A stretch of 64,000 nt of DNA. Source: Gordionus sp. m RMFG-2023. Its lineage: Eukaryota > Nematomorpha > Gordioida > Chordodea > Parachordodidae. The stretch is taken from positions 18,292,846 through 18,356,845 of the forward strand of contig NC_088779.1 in NCBI RefSeq assembly GCF_954871325.1. Direction: 5' to 3'. Positions 44,434 through 56,654 of the stretch are shown here, in pieces. Position numbers and translations under genes: made by a program. How positions within the stretch are numbered: the stretch's first letter is position 1; every line of letters starts with the position of its first letter. The notes below the pieces were generated by a model, which saw nothing but the letters and a program-made list of their open reading frames with translations, was not told the origin of the DNA and made no database searches.

Positions 44434-45590
44434 AATGAGATTTTTATTCATTTTTTTACGATAGATGTCATGCCAGATCCCTCACAATATTAGGTAGCAT
44501 ATAATTATAAAAGTTTATCCAGCCCAGCTCAACTCTTAATAATTTGTTAAAAATATTCCCATGTCAGGTGCAAGCTAATATAAATTTTGAGGTTCCAAGC
44601 CCAGTCGTATCCAATATAATATGAAAATTTTTTCCCATCTAGAAGATAGTTAAATTTTTAATTGATTTATCATCACATGAAGGGGAATTATATGATTTAC
44701 CAATAAGTTTAAGATGTAAAAAAAAACATGTGAATTCCGTATTAAGGGAAACTGGGAAGGCCTGGGCAAACCACTTATTAGAGAATCATGACAAATAAAA
44801 TAAAAATAACCGACTCTTATACTTTTTGGTAATTTTTGTTTATTATATAGGGTTATTGTAGCTTTTCAGATAAATTTAATGTTTGTCTTGCATTTCTCAA
44901 ATTACTTGTCTATATCTTATTTTAAATTAAAAAAAAATGCTATCTATTTAAATAAAAGTGCCATTAAACACTAATGAAACTTATATGCAAATTATATAAA
45001 ATATAAGATAAAAAAAATAAATAAACCTCCAGAGGAGTTAATTTCAAGTATAGTTTTTTATTATTTTGGCTACCAGTAACTCTAGAACTGGCAAGGCGTT
45101 TGTTTATTCGTCATTATTTTCTTAGCTTATCTTTAATAGATTCATCAAGTTTTGTAGCAATGTGAGGGATTAAGGTTGGGTTAGCCTAGACAAATAAAGA
45201 AATCAGGCAAAAAATATAAATAAACATTATTATTGAAATAAAACGAAAATTTTTTGGAATAGATATAAAATCATATATAAAATTATTTATAATAAAAATA
45301 ATGTACTATGTATATTTTTTGTTATACAAAATAATCAGCCGGGATAATAGAGCAATGGTGGATCCGACAAAATGGTAAGCTTTTAAAAAAGTAGGATCCT
45401 TAAAAATTGTTATATTAATTTAGTTAAATTTAAAAAATGTACTTTGTATAATTTTCAATTAGACAAAATATTCATCAGAGATAAAAGGGCATATTGTGCG
45501 GCCCGACAATAGGATACTTAAATAATATAAAATTGTTTAAATTATAAAATAATATCATGCTAAGTAATGTTCATTCTTCGTATAAACCGG
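44434..45590 (-). other. Helitron 3' untranslated region
   Basis: No coding signal. Two loosely similar stretches (near 45295-45375 and 45430-45510) share ATGTACT(A/T)TGTATA and GACAAAATATTCATCAG-like blocks, so a partial duplication is likely. Confidence 0.5.
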
Positions 45591-46525
45591 GATTAATCGG
45601 ATATAACCTCATGATATACCACATTGGTTGTAGTTCTTGTTTTATCATTGGTTATAATCTTTAATTTATGAGGAGAACCGAGACATAGCCACATATAGCT
45701 GTCTATGTGGAAAAACAGGATGAGGTAAATAGATGCCAACTTTGTTGAACGTTTGTCCCTGAGCTTTATTAATTGTCATGACAAAAGCAGGTCTCACGGG
45801 AAATTGGCGGCGCTTAAAGGAAAATGGCAAGCCAGAATCTGTAGGAATTAAACTTATTCTAGGAATGAGAACTTTAGTACTGAGAAAACTACCAGAAACA
45901 AATTCCGCCTCAATTATATTTGGTAGCAAAGAAGTTATAATCAATTTAGTCCCATTATTCAAACCAGAAGCAGAATTTAAGTTACGCATTAATATTATAG
46001 GTACCCCGACTTTGAGTAAAAGTTTGTGAGGTGGTAATCCTGATATACTTAAAGAGTTTAAAAATTCAGTGGGATAAAACGTCGCTTCATCCTCGGTTAT
46101 CATTTCAGCAGCACTTATGTATGTAATTAAATCTCCTGGAATTTTGTTAATCAATTTAATATTTATAGAATCGACATCTACGTTTTTAGGGGTCAGGATT
46201 TCATTTTGAGGAAATGATGTTCGGTTTAAAGGACGTATTGTCTTTGTCTATATCGTAAACAAAAGCAATAATATCCTCGATATCATTGGAAGCTATACAA
46301 CAATCTTCAGGAATTTTTGTTTTATACCTCGAGCCATCAAATGTTTCTTAGCCTTCACCAACTCTTAAAAGAAATTTTGAGTATTTATTATTAATAAGAT
46401 AATCATTTGCTTCGTGAAATTGTAGAAGTCTCATATTAATACCTAACCTTAATGGCACTATATGCGACCATAAATAGGATCGTTTTAAAGTTGAGTTAAC
46501 AATGTCGCATCTTCCACCACCGTGA
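45590..46525 (-). pseudogene. Helitron PIF1 helicase, C-terminal part
   Basis: Reads RCDIVNSTLKRSYLWSHIVP and LRLGINMRLLQFHEANDYLI (46348-46510), then a gap, then 45666-46154 with NKIPGDLITYISAAEMITED, YPTEFLNSLSISGLPPHKL, LKVGVPIILMRNLN, FVMTINKAQGQTFNKVGIYL and HRQLYVAMSRFSS. These are the 2B/motif V-VI parts of PIF1. Its N-half is at 57117-57780 beyond the fold-back. Frame changes near 46160-46340. Confidence 0.88.
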
Positions 46526-48348
46526 AGTTGGCAGAACGACTTGAGGTGCAAACAAAAATTTTGCCATTATTTGGAGCCTTAATTGCACCTAATGGCACTT
46601 CTATCCGGTCATCAGCAGAATGAACCGTTCTTGAGTTATGAGCAAAATAAGGAAAGTGTGAAATTTTGATTCTGGCAGAACGACTTGAGGTGCAATTAAC
46701 AAAAGTTACGCCATTATTTAGAGTCTTAATTGCACCTAATTGCACTTCTATCCGGACATCAGCAGAATGAACGGTTCGTGAGTTATGAGCAAAATAAGAA
46801 AGTGTGGGCATTTTGCCAAAACCGAAAATAAAAGAGATCCTTTTTTGAAACTTAACAATAATGTAGTATTTGATTTACTCTTTAATATTCTCAAACCCGG
46901 ATATCCGTATGTATAACCGTAACCGAGCTATACCTATTTAAAAAACGTGAAGTTGGCAGAACGACTTGAGGTGCAATTAACAAAAATTATGCCATTATTT
47001 AGAGCCTTAATTGCACTTCTATCCGGACATCAGCAGAATCAACCGCTCGTGAGTTATGAGCAAAATAAGAAAGTGTTGGAACTTTGCCAAACCCGAAAAT
47101 AAATTAGATTACCTTTTGAAACTTGGCAATTAATTAATTTACGCTTTAATATTCTAAAAACGGGATATCCGTATCATTAACCGCAAGCGAATAATATTTA
47201 TTTATCTGAGAAGAGTGAAGTAGGCGGAATTATTTATAAAAAGTGAGGTGCAATTAAGGATACTTATGCCAATGTGTAGCCCTTAATTGAACATTAAGAA
47301 CCTATAAACGGCATATCAGCAGAATTAACGGCTAGTGAGTTATGAGCAAAATAAGAAAGTTTTGGCACTTTGCCAAAACCGAAAAAAATTAAGAATAACT
47401 TTCGAAACTTGGCAATTATTTAGTATTCAATTTGTGGTTTAATATTCGTAAAACGGGATATCCGTATCATTAACCGTAACCGAGTTATATTTATTTATTT
47501 GAGAAGCGGAATTCTTTGTAAATGTGAGGTGCAATTAGCGATACTTATGCCATTGTGTAGCCCTTTATTTGAACATTAAGAATCTTTAAACGGCATATCA
47601 GCAGAATTAACGGCTATTGAGTTATGAGCAAAATAAGAAAGTGTTGGCACTTTGCCAAAACCGAAAAAAAATTAAGAATAACTTTCGAAACTTGGTAATT
47701 ATTTAGTATTCAATTTGTGCTTTAATATTCTCAAAACGTGATATCCGTCTCATTAACCACAATAGAGTAATATTTGCTTATTTGAGAAGCGGAAATAGGC
47801 GGAATTATTTATAAAAGGTAAGGTGCAATTAGCGATACATATGCCAATTTGTAGTTTTTTAATTGAACATTAAGATTCTTTAAACGGCATATCAGCAGAA
47901 TTAACGGCTAGTGAGTTATGAGCAAATTAACAAAGTGTTGACACTTTGCCAAAACTGAAAATAAATAAGAATAACTTACGAAACGAATCTTCTAATTTAT
48001 AGTTCTTAACATAAACTTATCACCTTACTTTTTATAAATAATTCCGCCTATTTCCTCTCAAATAAGCAAATATTACTCGCTAGCGGTTAATGATACGGTT
48101 ATCATGTTTTGAGAATATTGCACAAATTGAATAATAAATAATTGCCATGTTTCGAAAGTTATTCTTAATTTTTTTCGGTTTTAGCAAAGTGCCAACACTT
48201 TCTTATTTTGCTCATAACTCACTAGCCGTTAATTCTGCTGATATGCCGTTTAAGGATTCTTAATGTTCAATTAAAGGGCTACACATTGGCATAAGTATCG
48301 CTAATTGCACCTCACATTTACAAAGAATTCCGCTTATTTCCGCTTCTC
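46526..48348. repeat. Fold-back left arm and turn-point
   Basis: Tandem units at a step of about 285-290 bp (GAGTTATGAGCAAAAT at about 46632, 46771, 47050, 47336, 47626, 47911; the first step is shorter). Orientation flips near 47990-48000, then one inverted unit follows to 48348. Confidence 0.85.
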
Positions 48349-48377
48349 AATTAAATAAAAAAAATTTTTTTTTCTCT

Positions 48378-48861
48378 TTAGCTTTCATCTTTTCTGGTGG
48401 TAAGCTCCTTCAACATTTCTCTCCACTTTATGTTATTAATACAATCTCTTTTATCTAATTTATACTTCTTTATATTGGCTCTAACTTTATGGCCCCATTG
48501 AAGTTTTGGCCTTCCTCTTTTACGTTTGCCCATCACTTCCAAACTCTTAACTTTATTTCCTATGTTGTTCATAGGCCTTCTCATTGTGTGCCCCTACCAC
48601 CTAAGTCTGTTTACCATTAACTTAGTCTTAATGGGCACTACCTTTAAACTACTTAATATTCTTGTACTGCGCACTTTATCCTTTCTTGTTACCCCAGCAA
48701 TCATCCTCAGCATTCTCATCTCCATGGTTTGTAGACTTCTCTCGTCTGATTCTTTGGTTGGCCATGTTTCCGAACTATATAGAATAGTTGGTTGTATTAT
48801 GGAACTGTAAATTTTTCCCTTTAATTTGTGTGGGATTCTTTTATCAAATAGCACTCCAGAT
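48378..48861 (-). pseudogene. RTE-like LINE C-terminal region
   Basis: 48594-48854 reads LFDKRIPHKLKGKIYSSIIQ, PTILYSSETWPT and MEMRMLRMIAGVTRKDKVRS. A TAG stop after RLRW is followed in the same phase by GHTMRRPMNNIGNKV and GKRKRGRPKLQWGH (48378-48584). It joins the RT piece across the inserted block: KWRSLS then GVLFDKR after removal of one ATCTGGAG copy. Confidence 0.88.
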
Positions 48862-49257
48862 CAGTGGCGTAGCTAGGAATTTTTCTTAGAGGGGGTCCAT
48901 ACATATAAAATCCTGGGGACTTCGCCCCCAGACCCCTTTTAACGGGCCTTCGGCCCTTTTGCCCGGCCTTCGGCCGGGTTTATTTTAAAAATCATAACCA
49001 CATCTTCGACAATATATAATAAATATATTTTTTAAATGCATGAATAATATGTTATTCTTTATAATAATACTACCCAGAATAATTTCAATAGTAATATAAT
49101 ATCCTTTCACAAACATCAAATCCAGAAAAATATAAATATTAATGGTATTTATTTGATATAACGTCACTTTTAAGTCTTTTGAACGTATAATCTAAAAAAA
49201 AAATTTTGCTCTGGGAGGGGTCCAAACCCGAAAACCACCCCCGTAGCTACGCCACTG
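48862..49257. mobile_element. hAT MITE, CAGTGGCGTAGC family, copy 2
   Basis: 396 bp. Ends CAGTGGCGTAGCTAGG and CGTAGCTACGCCACTG; same interior hairpins GGGCCTTCGGCCC and CCGGCCTTCGGCCGG as copy 1. Confidence 0.92.
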
Positions 49258-51274
49258 AATTAATCTATTAACAATTGCCCTTTATTTTCAAGGTTAATGA
49301 TTCTATTACACTAAGGAAAATATTAAACCCTTTATTACATATGACTACTAATAGTTAAGTGTATTTTTAACCTAACTGGTGTATATTATTTTGGAGTAGA
49401 AATTTTAATTGTGTCTTAAAAGTAACATTCTCATTTTATAAAAATCATCTGTTTAAATAAAAATTCTTATATTTATTTCAAGTGCGAGTATTTAATGTTT
49501 CCTATATTTCAAAATTGATACTTTTCATAATTTTTAATTACATTTTTTTTTATACAAAATAATGATATTAATATTTAAATAAACATAATATCCTCTTATT
49601 TATTTCCGTTTTTCTGGAAAAGGCACTTCATATATCTACCCAATAAATCGAAAAACCTAATTTCAAATTTTGTTACAAGACTTATCACAAAGTTAATGAC
49701 AAGGCTTACTAAACCTCTATCACAAATGTCTTATACGTCCCATCAACAAAGAGACCTCATTACATGAACAAATAAAATCACACATGGATAATTTTGGCAA
49801 TATCCAAATGATTAACAACACCCATATCAATAAAAAGCAAGTAGATGATATAACACACAAATGTAATATAATATCAAATAAAATAGATCAAGGTGACTTG
49901 GTGATGCGATTGAACTTAGATCTTCAGATAACCATCTTTATCCTATTAATGAAGAAACTAACAACTATTAAAATAACTGCATCCCGAGGCTTCCATAGAT
50001 AATCTACCCATTCCCCCCAATCTACCAGATTATAATTTTTACAAGTGAAGAAATAGTCAACGTTATCAATTCTTTCAACAAAAACTCAGTAGGTGGTCTT
50101 GATGGTTTCAGACCCTCTTATTTTTAATATTTAATTAATTCAAAAAATTCTTCCCATAGTTCTGTCATAACATTTTTAATAAGGACATCCCAGAAACTCA
50201 CCAAATCCTTTTTAGAGAACGTCTAACTGCTTTATCAAAGCCAATGCTAGTATCTGTCTCATTGCAGTAGGCTCCTTTTCAGAAGATTAATAGTCAAAAT
50301 CATAATAGAACATATAAAACATGATCCTGTCTTTAAACTCTTATCAACTAGGTTTCTGGATTAAGGGCGAATGTGAAATATTGCGGCTATTATTTTAAGA
50401 ATATATATATAAAACCCGCTATTCATGAGGCCTTTTTTTTACTATGACATATGCCTGTTAACCATTCCATTGGTTTACATAATAATACTTATTTTCAAAA
50501 CATATACAAATATTTAATTTATTTTCACGACATATATTCTAATATATCTTAAACTATTAATAATCCCAGCAATATATAATGGTTCCTCCTCTTATATGCC
50601 CCCAAATTCTTAAAATAAACCAATCTGGTAGTATAAAATGGTTCCTCCATTTATAGACCCCCATTGTAAAAATAAATAACTTCTATTAATAATGTCTAAG
50701 CAATATATAATCATATTTTGTCATTTATTATATTATGCATACAAAATAAACTGGCATATAAATACAAGACATTTCTAAAAATAATATTTTTTGATACAAA
50801 ATCTATTTATTACAGTATAAACTATATTCGATTGCTGATATAAAAAATTTTGCGTTTAAAGAATTACAATTGATAAAAAAGTTTAATTAATATATATGCC
50901 TCAATTGATAATGGTTTTTAAAAACACATAAGGCAATATAATTCTTAGCAACCTACATTGACAAAATGTCATGAAACTAATATAACTCTGTTACCATTTT
51001 ACACAATCTTTTTTAGAATGGATTAATAAGGAAAATTTTATAAGCCTAACCAAATCAAGTAATTCTCTAAGAAGAGAATATAAACGACTAATCCAAATCA
51101 AAAAACTATATGGTGGTTAGAGCTTCCTCTTAGATGTCATGATGGAACCTAGATAAGTAATCAATATAATTATTGTGAGATATTAAATTTCTAAAAGATC
51201 ATCTTCCATTTTTAATGATATATAAACGACTACAGAACAGACCATTATTGCTTATCTAAAATATGCAATCATAT
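49258..51274. other. Cargo between the two MITEs, including an RLE-type LINE relic
   Basis: 49258-49640 and 50410-51274 are AT-rich with nothing recognised. About 49660-50410 (plus strand) carries the pre-RT and first RT region of the RLE-type LINE: KIDQGDLVMRLNL, FTSEEIVNVINSFNKNSVGG then LDGFRPSYF, RERLTALSKANA and IAVGS. It is badly broken. Confidence 0.65.
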
Positions 51275-51680
51275 CAGTGGCGTAGTTATGAATTTTCCTT
51301 AGAGGGGGTCCATACATATAAAAGCTGGGGAGCTTCGCCCACCAGACCCCCTTTAACGGGTCTTCGGCCCTTTTGCCCGGGGCCTTCGGCCGGGTTTATC
51401 TTACAAATCATAACCATATCTTTGATAATATATAACAAATATATTTTTTTAAATGCATCAATAATGTTATTATAATTTAGTAGATTATTCTCAATGACTT
51501 TATAATAATACTATCCAGAATAATTTCAATAGTAATATAATATCCTTCGACAAACATCAAAACCAGAAAAATATAATAGATATAAAATCACTTTTAAGTC
51601 TTTTGAACGTATAATCTAAAAAAAATTTTTGCTCTGGGAGGGGTCCAAACCCGAAAACCACCCCCGTAGCTACGCCACTG
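51275..51680. mobile_element. hAT MITE, CAGTGGCGTAGC family, copy 3
   Basis: 406 bp. Ends CAGTGGCGTAGTTATG and CGTAGCTACGCCACTG. Very similar to copies 1 and 2, slightly closer to copy 1 in the left half (AAAAGCTGGGG). Confidence 0.92.
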
Positions 51681-51721
51681 CTCCAGATAAAGATCTCCAC
51701 TTTAGCCACCCTTGATTAATC

Positions 51722-53225
51722 TTACTCTTTATCTCTTTTTCTATTGTGCCGTTTGTTTGTATAGTGGAGCCCAAATATTTGCAGCATTGCCGATATCTGC
51801 CATTCATTTATAACAATACTCTCTGTTTCATCTCCTCCTATCACCATATACTCCGTCTTTTCTCTATTTACTTTTAATCCGTGCGTTTCTAGGATATTTA
51901 TCCAACTCACTAGTCTTTCTTTCATTTCATCCTTAGATTCGGCAAGTATCACAATATCATCTGCAAATATCATATTCCACGGGACTGTTTGAGGTATAGA
52001 CTGTGCTAATACATCTATTACTGTAATGAAGAGAAGTGGGCTGAGAGCCGACCCTTGATGAACTCCTTCGGCTATTGTGAAGCCTGCTGAAGTACCTGTT
52101 GTGCTACGGACCATTGTTGTATGGCCCATATACATATCCTGTATTATTCTTATATATTTTTCGGGAACATTTTTGTGGCGTAGCACCCACCAGATAAGTT
52201 TTCTTGGGATTTTATCAAAGGCCTTTTTTAGATCGAGAAAGACCATGTGTAGCTTTTTGTTCTTTTCCCTGTATTTTTCACTCATTTGCCTAATTGCGTG
52301 GATAGCATCGGTTGTTGATCTTCCAGGCATAAAGCCAAACTGAGTCTCCTATTTCGATTATATCTTTTAATCTTTTTTCTATTATTTTTTCGTATAGTTT
52401 TAGACAGTGTGCCATTAGTTTTATGCCCCTGTAATTTTGACAATTATGTGGATCCCCTTTATTTTTGAAAATAGGAACTAGATAGCTCTGCCTCCATTTT
52501 TGGGGAACCTCTTCATTTCCAAGTATCTTATTGTATAGATTTGTGAGGAGATGTATTCCATCTCCTAGTGCTTTAAGGCTTTCTATTGGAATATCGTCTC
52601 GACCCCTAGCTTTGTTGTTTTTCATATGCTTGAGGCATGTGATTATTTCTTGTTGTATTATAGGTTGTACAAGGTTTTGATAAGGGGAGTGTTCGTCTAG
52701 ATGCAGTATGTGCTGATTATAGTTGAGAAGCTCCTGAAAATATTCTCTCCATCTACTCGTTATTTCTTTTTCCTTTATTATCGATTTCCCATCTTTATTT
52801 TTGATTACTTTCGGAGCTTCGTTTATATCTCTAGAGTTCTTTTCTCGCTGTTTGCCTAATCTGTATATTTTATTTTGCCCTTCTTTGGTATGTAGATCTT
52901 CGTACATGTCATCGTATGCCATAGATTTGGCTCTAGCCACCGCCTTTATAGCTAATCTCTTGGATTTTTTGTATCTTGTCTTGTCATCTGCGTTTTTGGA
53001 TTTGTACCATATTTTATAAAAGGCTTTTTTCTTCTGTATAGTGGTTTGTACCTCTTCATTCCACCACCATAGTTCTTTGTATGATTTGTTGCCTCCTCTT
53101 GTCAAGCCTAGTGTCGATTTGGCAGTGTCTATTAATCTGGATGAAAGGTCTGTCCACATTTTTTCACTGACTTGTGAGGAATCTATTGTTTCAATGTTTG
53201 CATTGATTGCAAAAACATCTGTCAT
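51722..53225 (-). pseudogene. RTE-like LINE reverse transcriptase
   Basis: 52290-53225 covers the linker and the first RT blocks (DDIPIESLKALGDGIHLLTN, VPIFKNKGD, NYRGIKLM). 51722-52330 covers MPGRSTTDAIHAIRQMSEKY, VFLDLKKAFDKIPRKLIWW, GVHQGSALSPLLF, the catalytic FADDIVILAES and GLKVNREKTEYMVIGG. One frame change lies near 52330, where the first piece runs on as SVWLYAWK, and another near 51800. The APE endonuclease domain is missing (5' truncation). RT copies the LINE RNA at the target site. Confidence 0.88.
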
Positions 53226-53282
53226 TGTTTTTAATTTGCCCCATTTGATGCATGGTTCTAGTTTATAAAAAAATTAAATAAA

Positions 53283-54411
53283 TATAACTCGGTTACTATT
53301 AATGATACGGATATCCCGTTTTGAGAATATTAAAGCACAAATTGTAAACTAAGTAATTGAAGAACAAGCAATTAGAATTGTAATAAGTTTACGTAAAGAA
53401 CTATAAATTAGAAGATTCGTTTCCTAAGTTATTCTTATTTATTTTCAGTTTTGGCAAAGTGTCAACACTTTATTAATTTGCTCATAACTCACTAGCCGTT
53501 AATTCTGCTGATATGCCGTTTAAAGATTCTTAATGTTCAATTAAAGAGTTACACACTGGCATAAGTATCGCTAATTGCACCTCACATTTACAGAGAATTC
53601 CGCTTATTTCCGCTTCTCAAATAAATAAATATAACTCAGTTACGGTTAATGATACGGATATCCCGTTTTACGAATATTAAAGCACAAATTTAATACTAAA
53701 TAATTGACAAGTTTAGAAAGTTATTCTTAATTTTTTTCGGTTTTGGCAAAGTGTTAACACTTTCTTATTTTGCTCATAACTCACTAGCCGTTAATTCTGC
53801 TGATATGCCGTTTAAAGAATCTTAATGTTCAATAAAAGGGCTACATTGGCATATGTATCGCTAATTGCACCTTACTTTTTATAAATAATTCCGCCTATTT
53901 CCGCTTCTCAAATAATCAAATATTACTCACTTGCGGTTAATGATACGGATATCTCGTTTTGAGAATATTAAAGCACAAATTGAATACTAAATAATTGCCA
54001 AGTTTCTAAAGGTAATCTACTTTATTTTCGGTTTTGGCAAATTACCAACACTTTTTTATTTTGCTCTAAACTCACTAGCCGTAAATTCTGCTGATATGCC
54101 GTTTATAGATTCTTAATAGGGCTACACATTGGCATAAGTATCCCTAATCGCACCTCACTTTTTATAAATAATTCCGCCTACTTCACTCTTCTCAGATAAA
54201 TAAATATTATTCGCTTGCGGTTAATGATACGGATATCCCGTTTTTAGAATATTAAAGCACAAATTGTAAACTAATTAATTGCCAAGTTTCAAAAGGTAAT
54301 CTAATTTATTTTCGGTTTTGGCAAAGTGATAACACTTTCTTATTTTGCTCATAACTCACGAGCGGTTGATTCTGCTGATGTTCGGATAGAAGTGCAATTA
54401 AGGCTCTAAAT
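53283..54411. repeat. Fold-back right arm, inner part
   Basis: Four units in the inverted orientation (CTCATAACTCACTAGCCG at about 53480, 53770, 54065 [variant], 54350), spacing 280-300 bp. It continues after the LTR element at 56655-57116. Confidence 0.85.
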
Positions 54412-56654
54412 TGCAAAGAATATGGGTGGTGACGATATGGTGCGAGGTTCGAGTCAGTAAAAATATATTTTATTAACTTTATTGACTAATTTCTTTTTCT
54501 TTTCTTAAAGTATTTATACGTTTTTATAAAATATAAATTAGAATATAAACAAATATAAAAAATAAAATAATATAAAAAAAGTAAAGTTAAACCGAAAGTT
54601 ATATAAATAAGGTTACGCAAAATAATAAGTAATATAAGTTGAATTACAAAAATAAAAAGTTAAGTTGAAAAGATAAATTTGAATTCATAAAATGTAATAT
54701 AAAAATAAAATTAGATTACAAAAATATATAATTATAATAACGCAACATTCTCCCTCTTCTGATAATTTCATCGGAGAAGTCATAGAGAGTTTGTTGTTCT
54801 AGAAGTTTTTCCCGTTTCGATTGTATTCGGTTTCTTCTTGGTTAGCGCATAAGTCTCAAATGTTCTCGTAGGTTTGATGAAATCGTTGAACGTTATCGTT
54901 AGCTTGATATCCTTATCGTATTTCTCATATTTCATAATTAATCCAGTCGAATATTGGAATTTGGAATAAATCGGAATATATAATTTGGAATAGTTGATCA
55001 AATCAAATATATGAATATGCACGAATAACATTTTGAATTTCGAAACAATAAAATATGTAATAAGGAATGATAATTTAAGGAATAAGGAATAAAATCCAAA
55101 ATAAGGAATGATAAATGATTATTATATTATTTTTTAGGTGTTAAGTTAATCATAGCGTTTTATACTTTTAGCGTTTTACATTTTTTGCGTTTTACATTTT
55201 TTAGCGTTTCAATATTTAATTAGTAGCGTTTTAATATTTAATTTATTTTTATTTATTTTCAATCTCCGAGGTTAAAATATGCAAATAAAATATTATTCAC
55301 ATTTCCCTCTCTTTAAATAAAAAATTTAAATTTAACACCCTAATTTTAATTCAAAAAGTGTTATTTTTAATAAAAATTCTTCATACTTTCAAAAGCTTTA
55401 TTTCAAAAACATTTTTATCATATTAAGTATTACTTATAAGAATCAATCCCTTTTAATTCATATGTTTTAATTACATTTTAACATATTTAAAATTAAGTTT
55501 TATCTTCTTGTTTAGGATTTTTAATGGTTTATTTTTAATTATATCTAAGAATTCATCTTTAGGTTTAGTTAATTTACAACAATTCCATTCAAGAAATCAA
55601 AAAATATCAATATTATCCATTATGATTTTACATTTTAGTAATTTTAAAAATTTATAACATGCCTTTATCCTGGCATAAAATTTTAATTTATAATACTTCT
55701 TACGTGGATTAGAATAATAAGTAACCATCATTGGTCTCACAAAATAGAATTCATAACCTATCGTTCAACTTCCATATCAGTTCTTCCTAGGTTGTCACAT
55801 TAGGTTAGGTGCTGGCTATTATATTCCAGTCCAACATCCAGAGCCGGGACACCATAAAGAAAGAAGCTTTTTGCATGAAAGAACGTACTAAGGTTTGATT
55901 CTTGGTCATCTCAGTAGTTTAGGTAGTCACAATAGATAAGGTAGTCATAACATCACAATAGATAAGGTAGTCATAATAGGTAGTCATCTCCATGGTTAAG
56001 CACAAGGTAGAGTCATAATAGGTAGTCATCTCCATAGGTTAAGCAATCAACACAATAGGTAGTCATATAAATAGAGTCATCTCAATGGATTAAACAATCA
56101 TCACAATAGGTAGTCTAAATAGAGTCATCTCAATGGATTAAACAATCGTCACAATAGGTAGTCTAAATAGAGTCATCTCAATGGATTAAACAATCGTCAC
56201 AATAGGTAGTCATATAAATAGAGTCATCTCAATGGATTAAGCAATCGTCATAGATTAGATGGTCATCTCAGCAGATTAGGTAGTCATCTTTTTCTAGTCC
56301 ACCACCCAAAGGGCACCATGCAAAGAATATGGGTGGTGACGATATGGTGCGAGGTTCGAGTCAGTAAAAATATATTTTATTAACTTTATTGACTAATTTC
56401 TTTTTCTTTTCTTAAAGTATTTATACGTTTTTATAAAATATAAATTAGAATATAAACAAATATAAAAAATAAAATAATATAAAAAAAGTAAAGTTAAACC
56501 GAAAGTTATATAAATAAGGTTACGCAAAATAATAAGTAATATAAGTTGAATTACAAAAATAAAAAGTTAAGTTGAAAAGATAAATTTGAATTCATAAAAT
56601 GTAATATAAAAATAAAATTAGATTACAAAAATATATAATTATAATAACGCAACA
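54412..56654 (-). mobile_element. Young non-autonomous LTR retrotransposon
   Basis: Two 336-bp direct LTRs, 54412-54747 and 56319-56654, look identical by eye. The 5-bp duplication TAAAT is on both sides (54407-54411, 56655-56659). On the minus strand the LTR is TGTTGCG...TTTGCA, a primer-binding-like TGGTGCCC follows the 5' LTR, and a polypurine tract (54748-54763) precedes the 3' LTR. The polypurine tract resembles that of the gypsy fossil near 8212, so it is probably a Ty3/gypsy relative. No protease, RT or integrase is recognised in the 1.57-kb interior, so it looks structurally whole but dependent on another element. Inserted in the fold-back right arm. Confidence 0.88.
55900..56285. repeat. 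Minisatellite inside the LTR element
   Basis: Repeats of about 50-60 bp built from GGTAGTCATATAAATAGAG, TCATCTCAATGGATTAAAC and AATCGTCACAATA, at least five copies with shorter variants to the left. Confidence 0.85.

Larger units (their letters stand above)
48862..51680. mobile_element. Composite block bounded by two hAT MITEs, single outer 8-bp target duplication
   Basis: Left MITE 48862-49257 and right MITE 51275-51680 in the same orientation. The octamer CTCCAGAT stands outside the left end (48854-48861) and outside the right end (51681-51688). The inner flanks do not match (AATTAATC after the first MITE, AATCATAT before the second). The LINE frame is restored by removing the whole block with one octamer. 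The cargo 49258-51274 contains part of an RLE-type LINE, so it came from elsewhere in the genome. Confidence 0.85.
48349..53282 (-). mobile_element. RTE-like LINE, 5'-truncated, with 11-bp target duplication
   Basis: Element body 48360-53271 on the minus strand, flanked by AATTAAATAAA at 48349-48359 and 53272-53282. The 3' end is A/T-rich. The 5' end is truncated upstream of the RT. Without the 2.8-kb inserted block it is about 2.1 kb. The type is that commonly annotated as craniofacial-development-protein-2-like, i.e. RTE/BovB-like, judging from KWRQSYLVPIFKNKGDPHNC, NYRGIKL, MPGRSTTDAIHAIRQMSEKY, FLDLKKAFDKIPR, EGVHQGSALSPLLF and FADDIVILAES. Confidence 0.88.
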
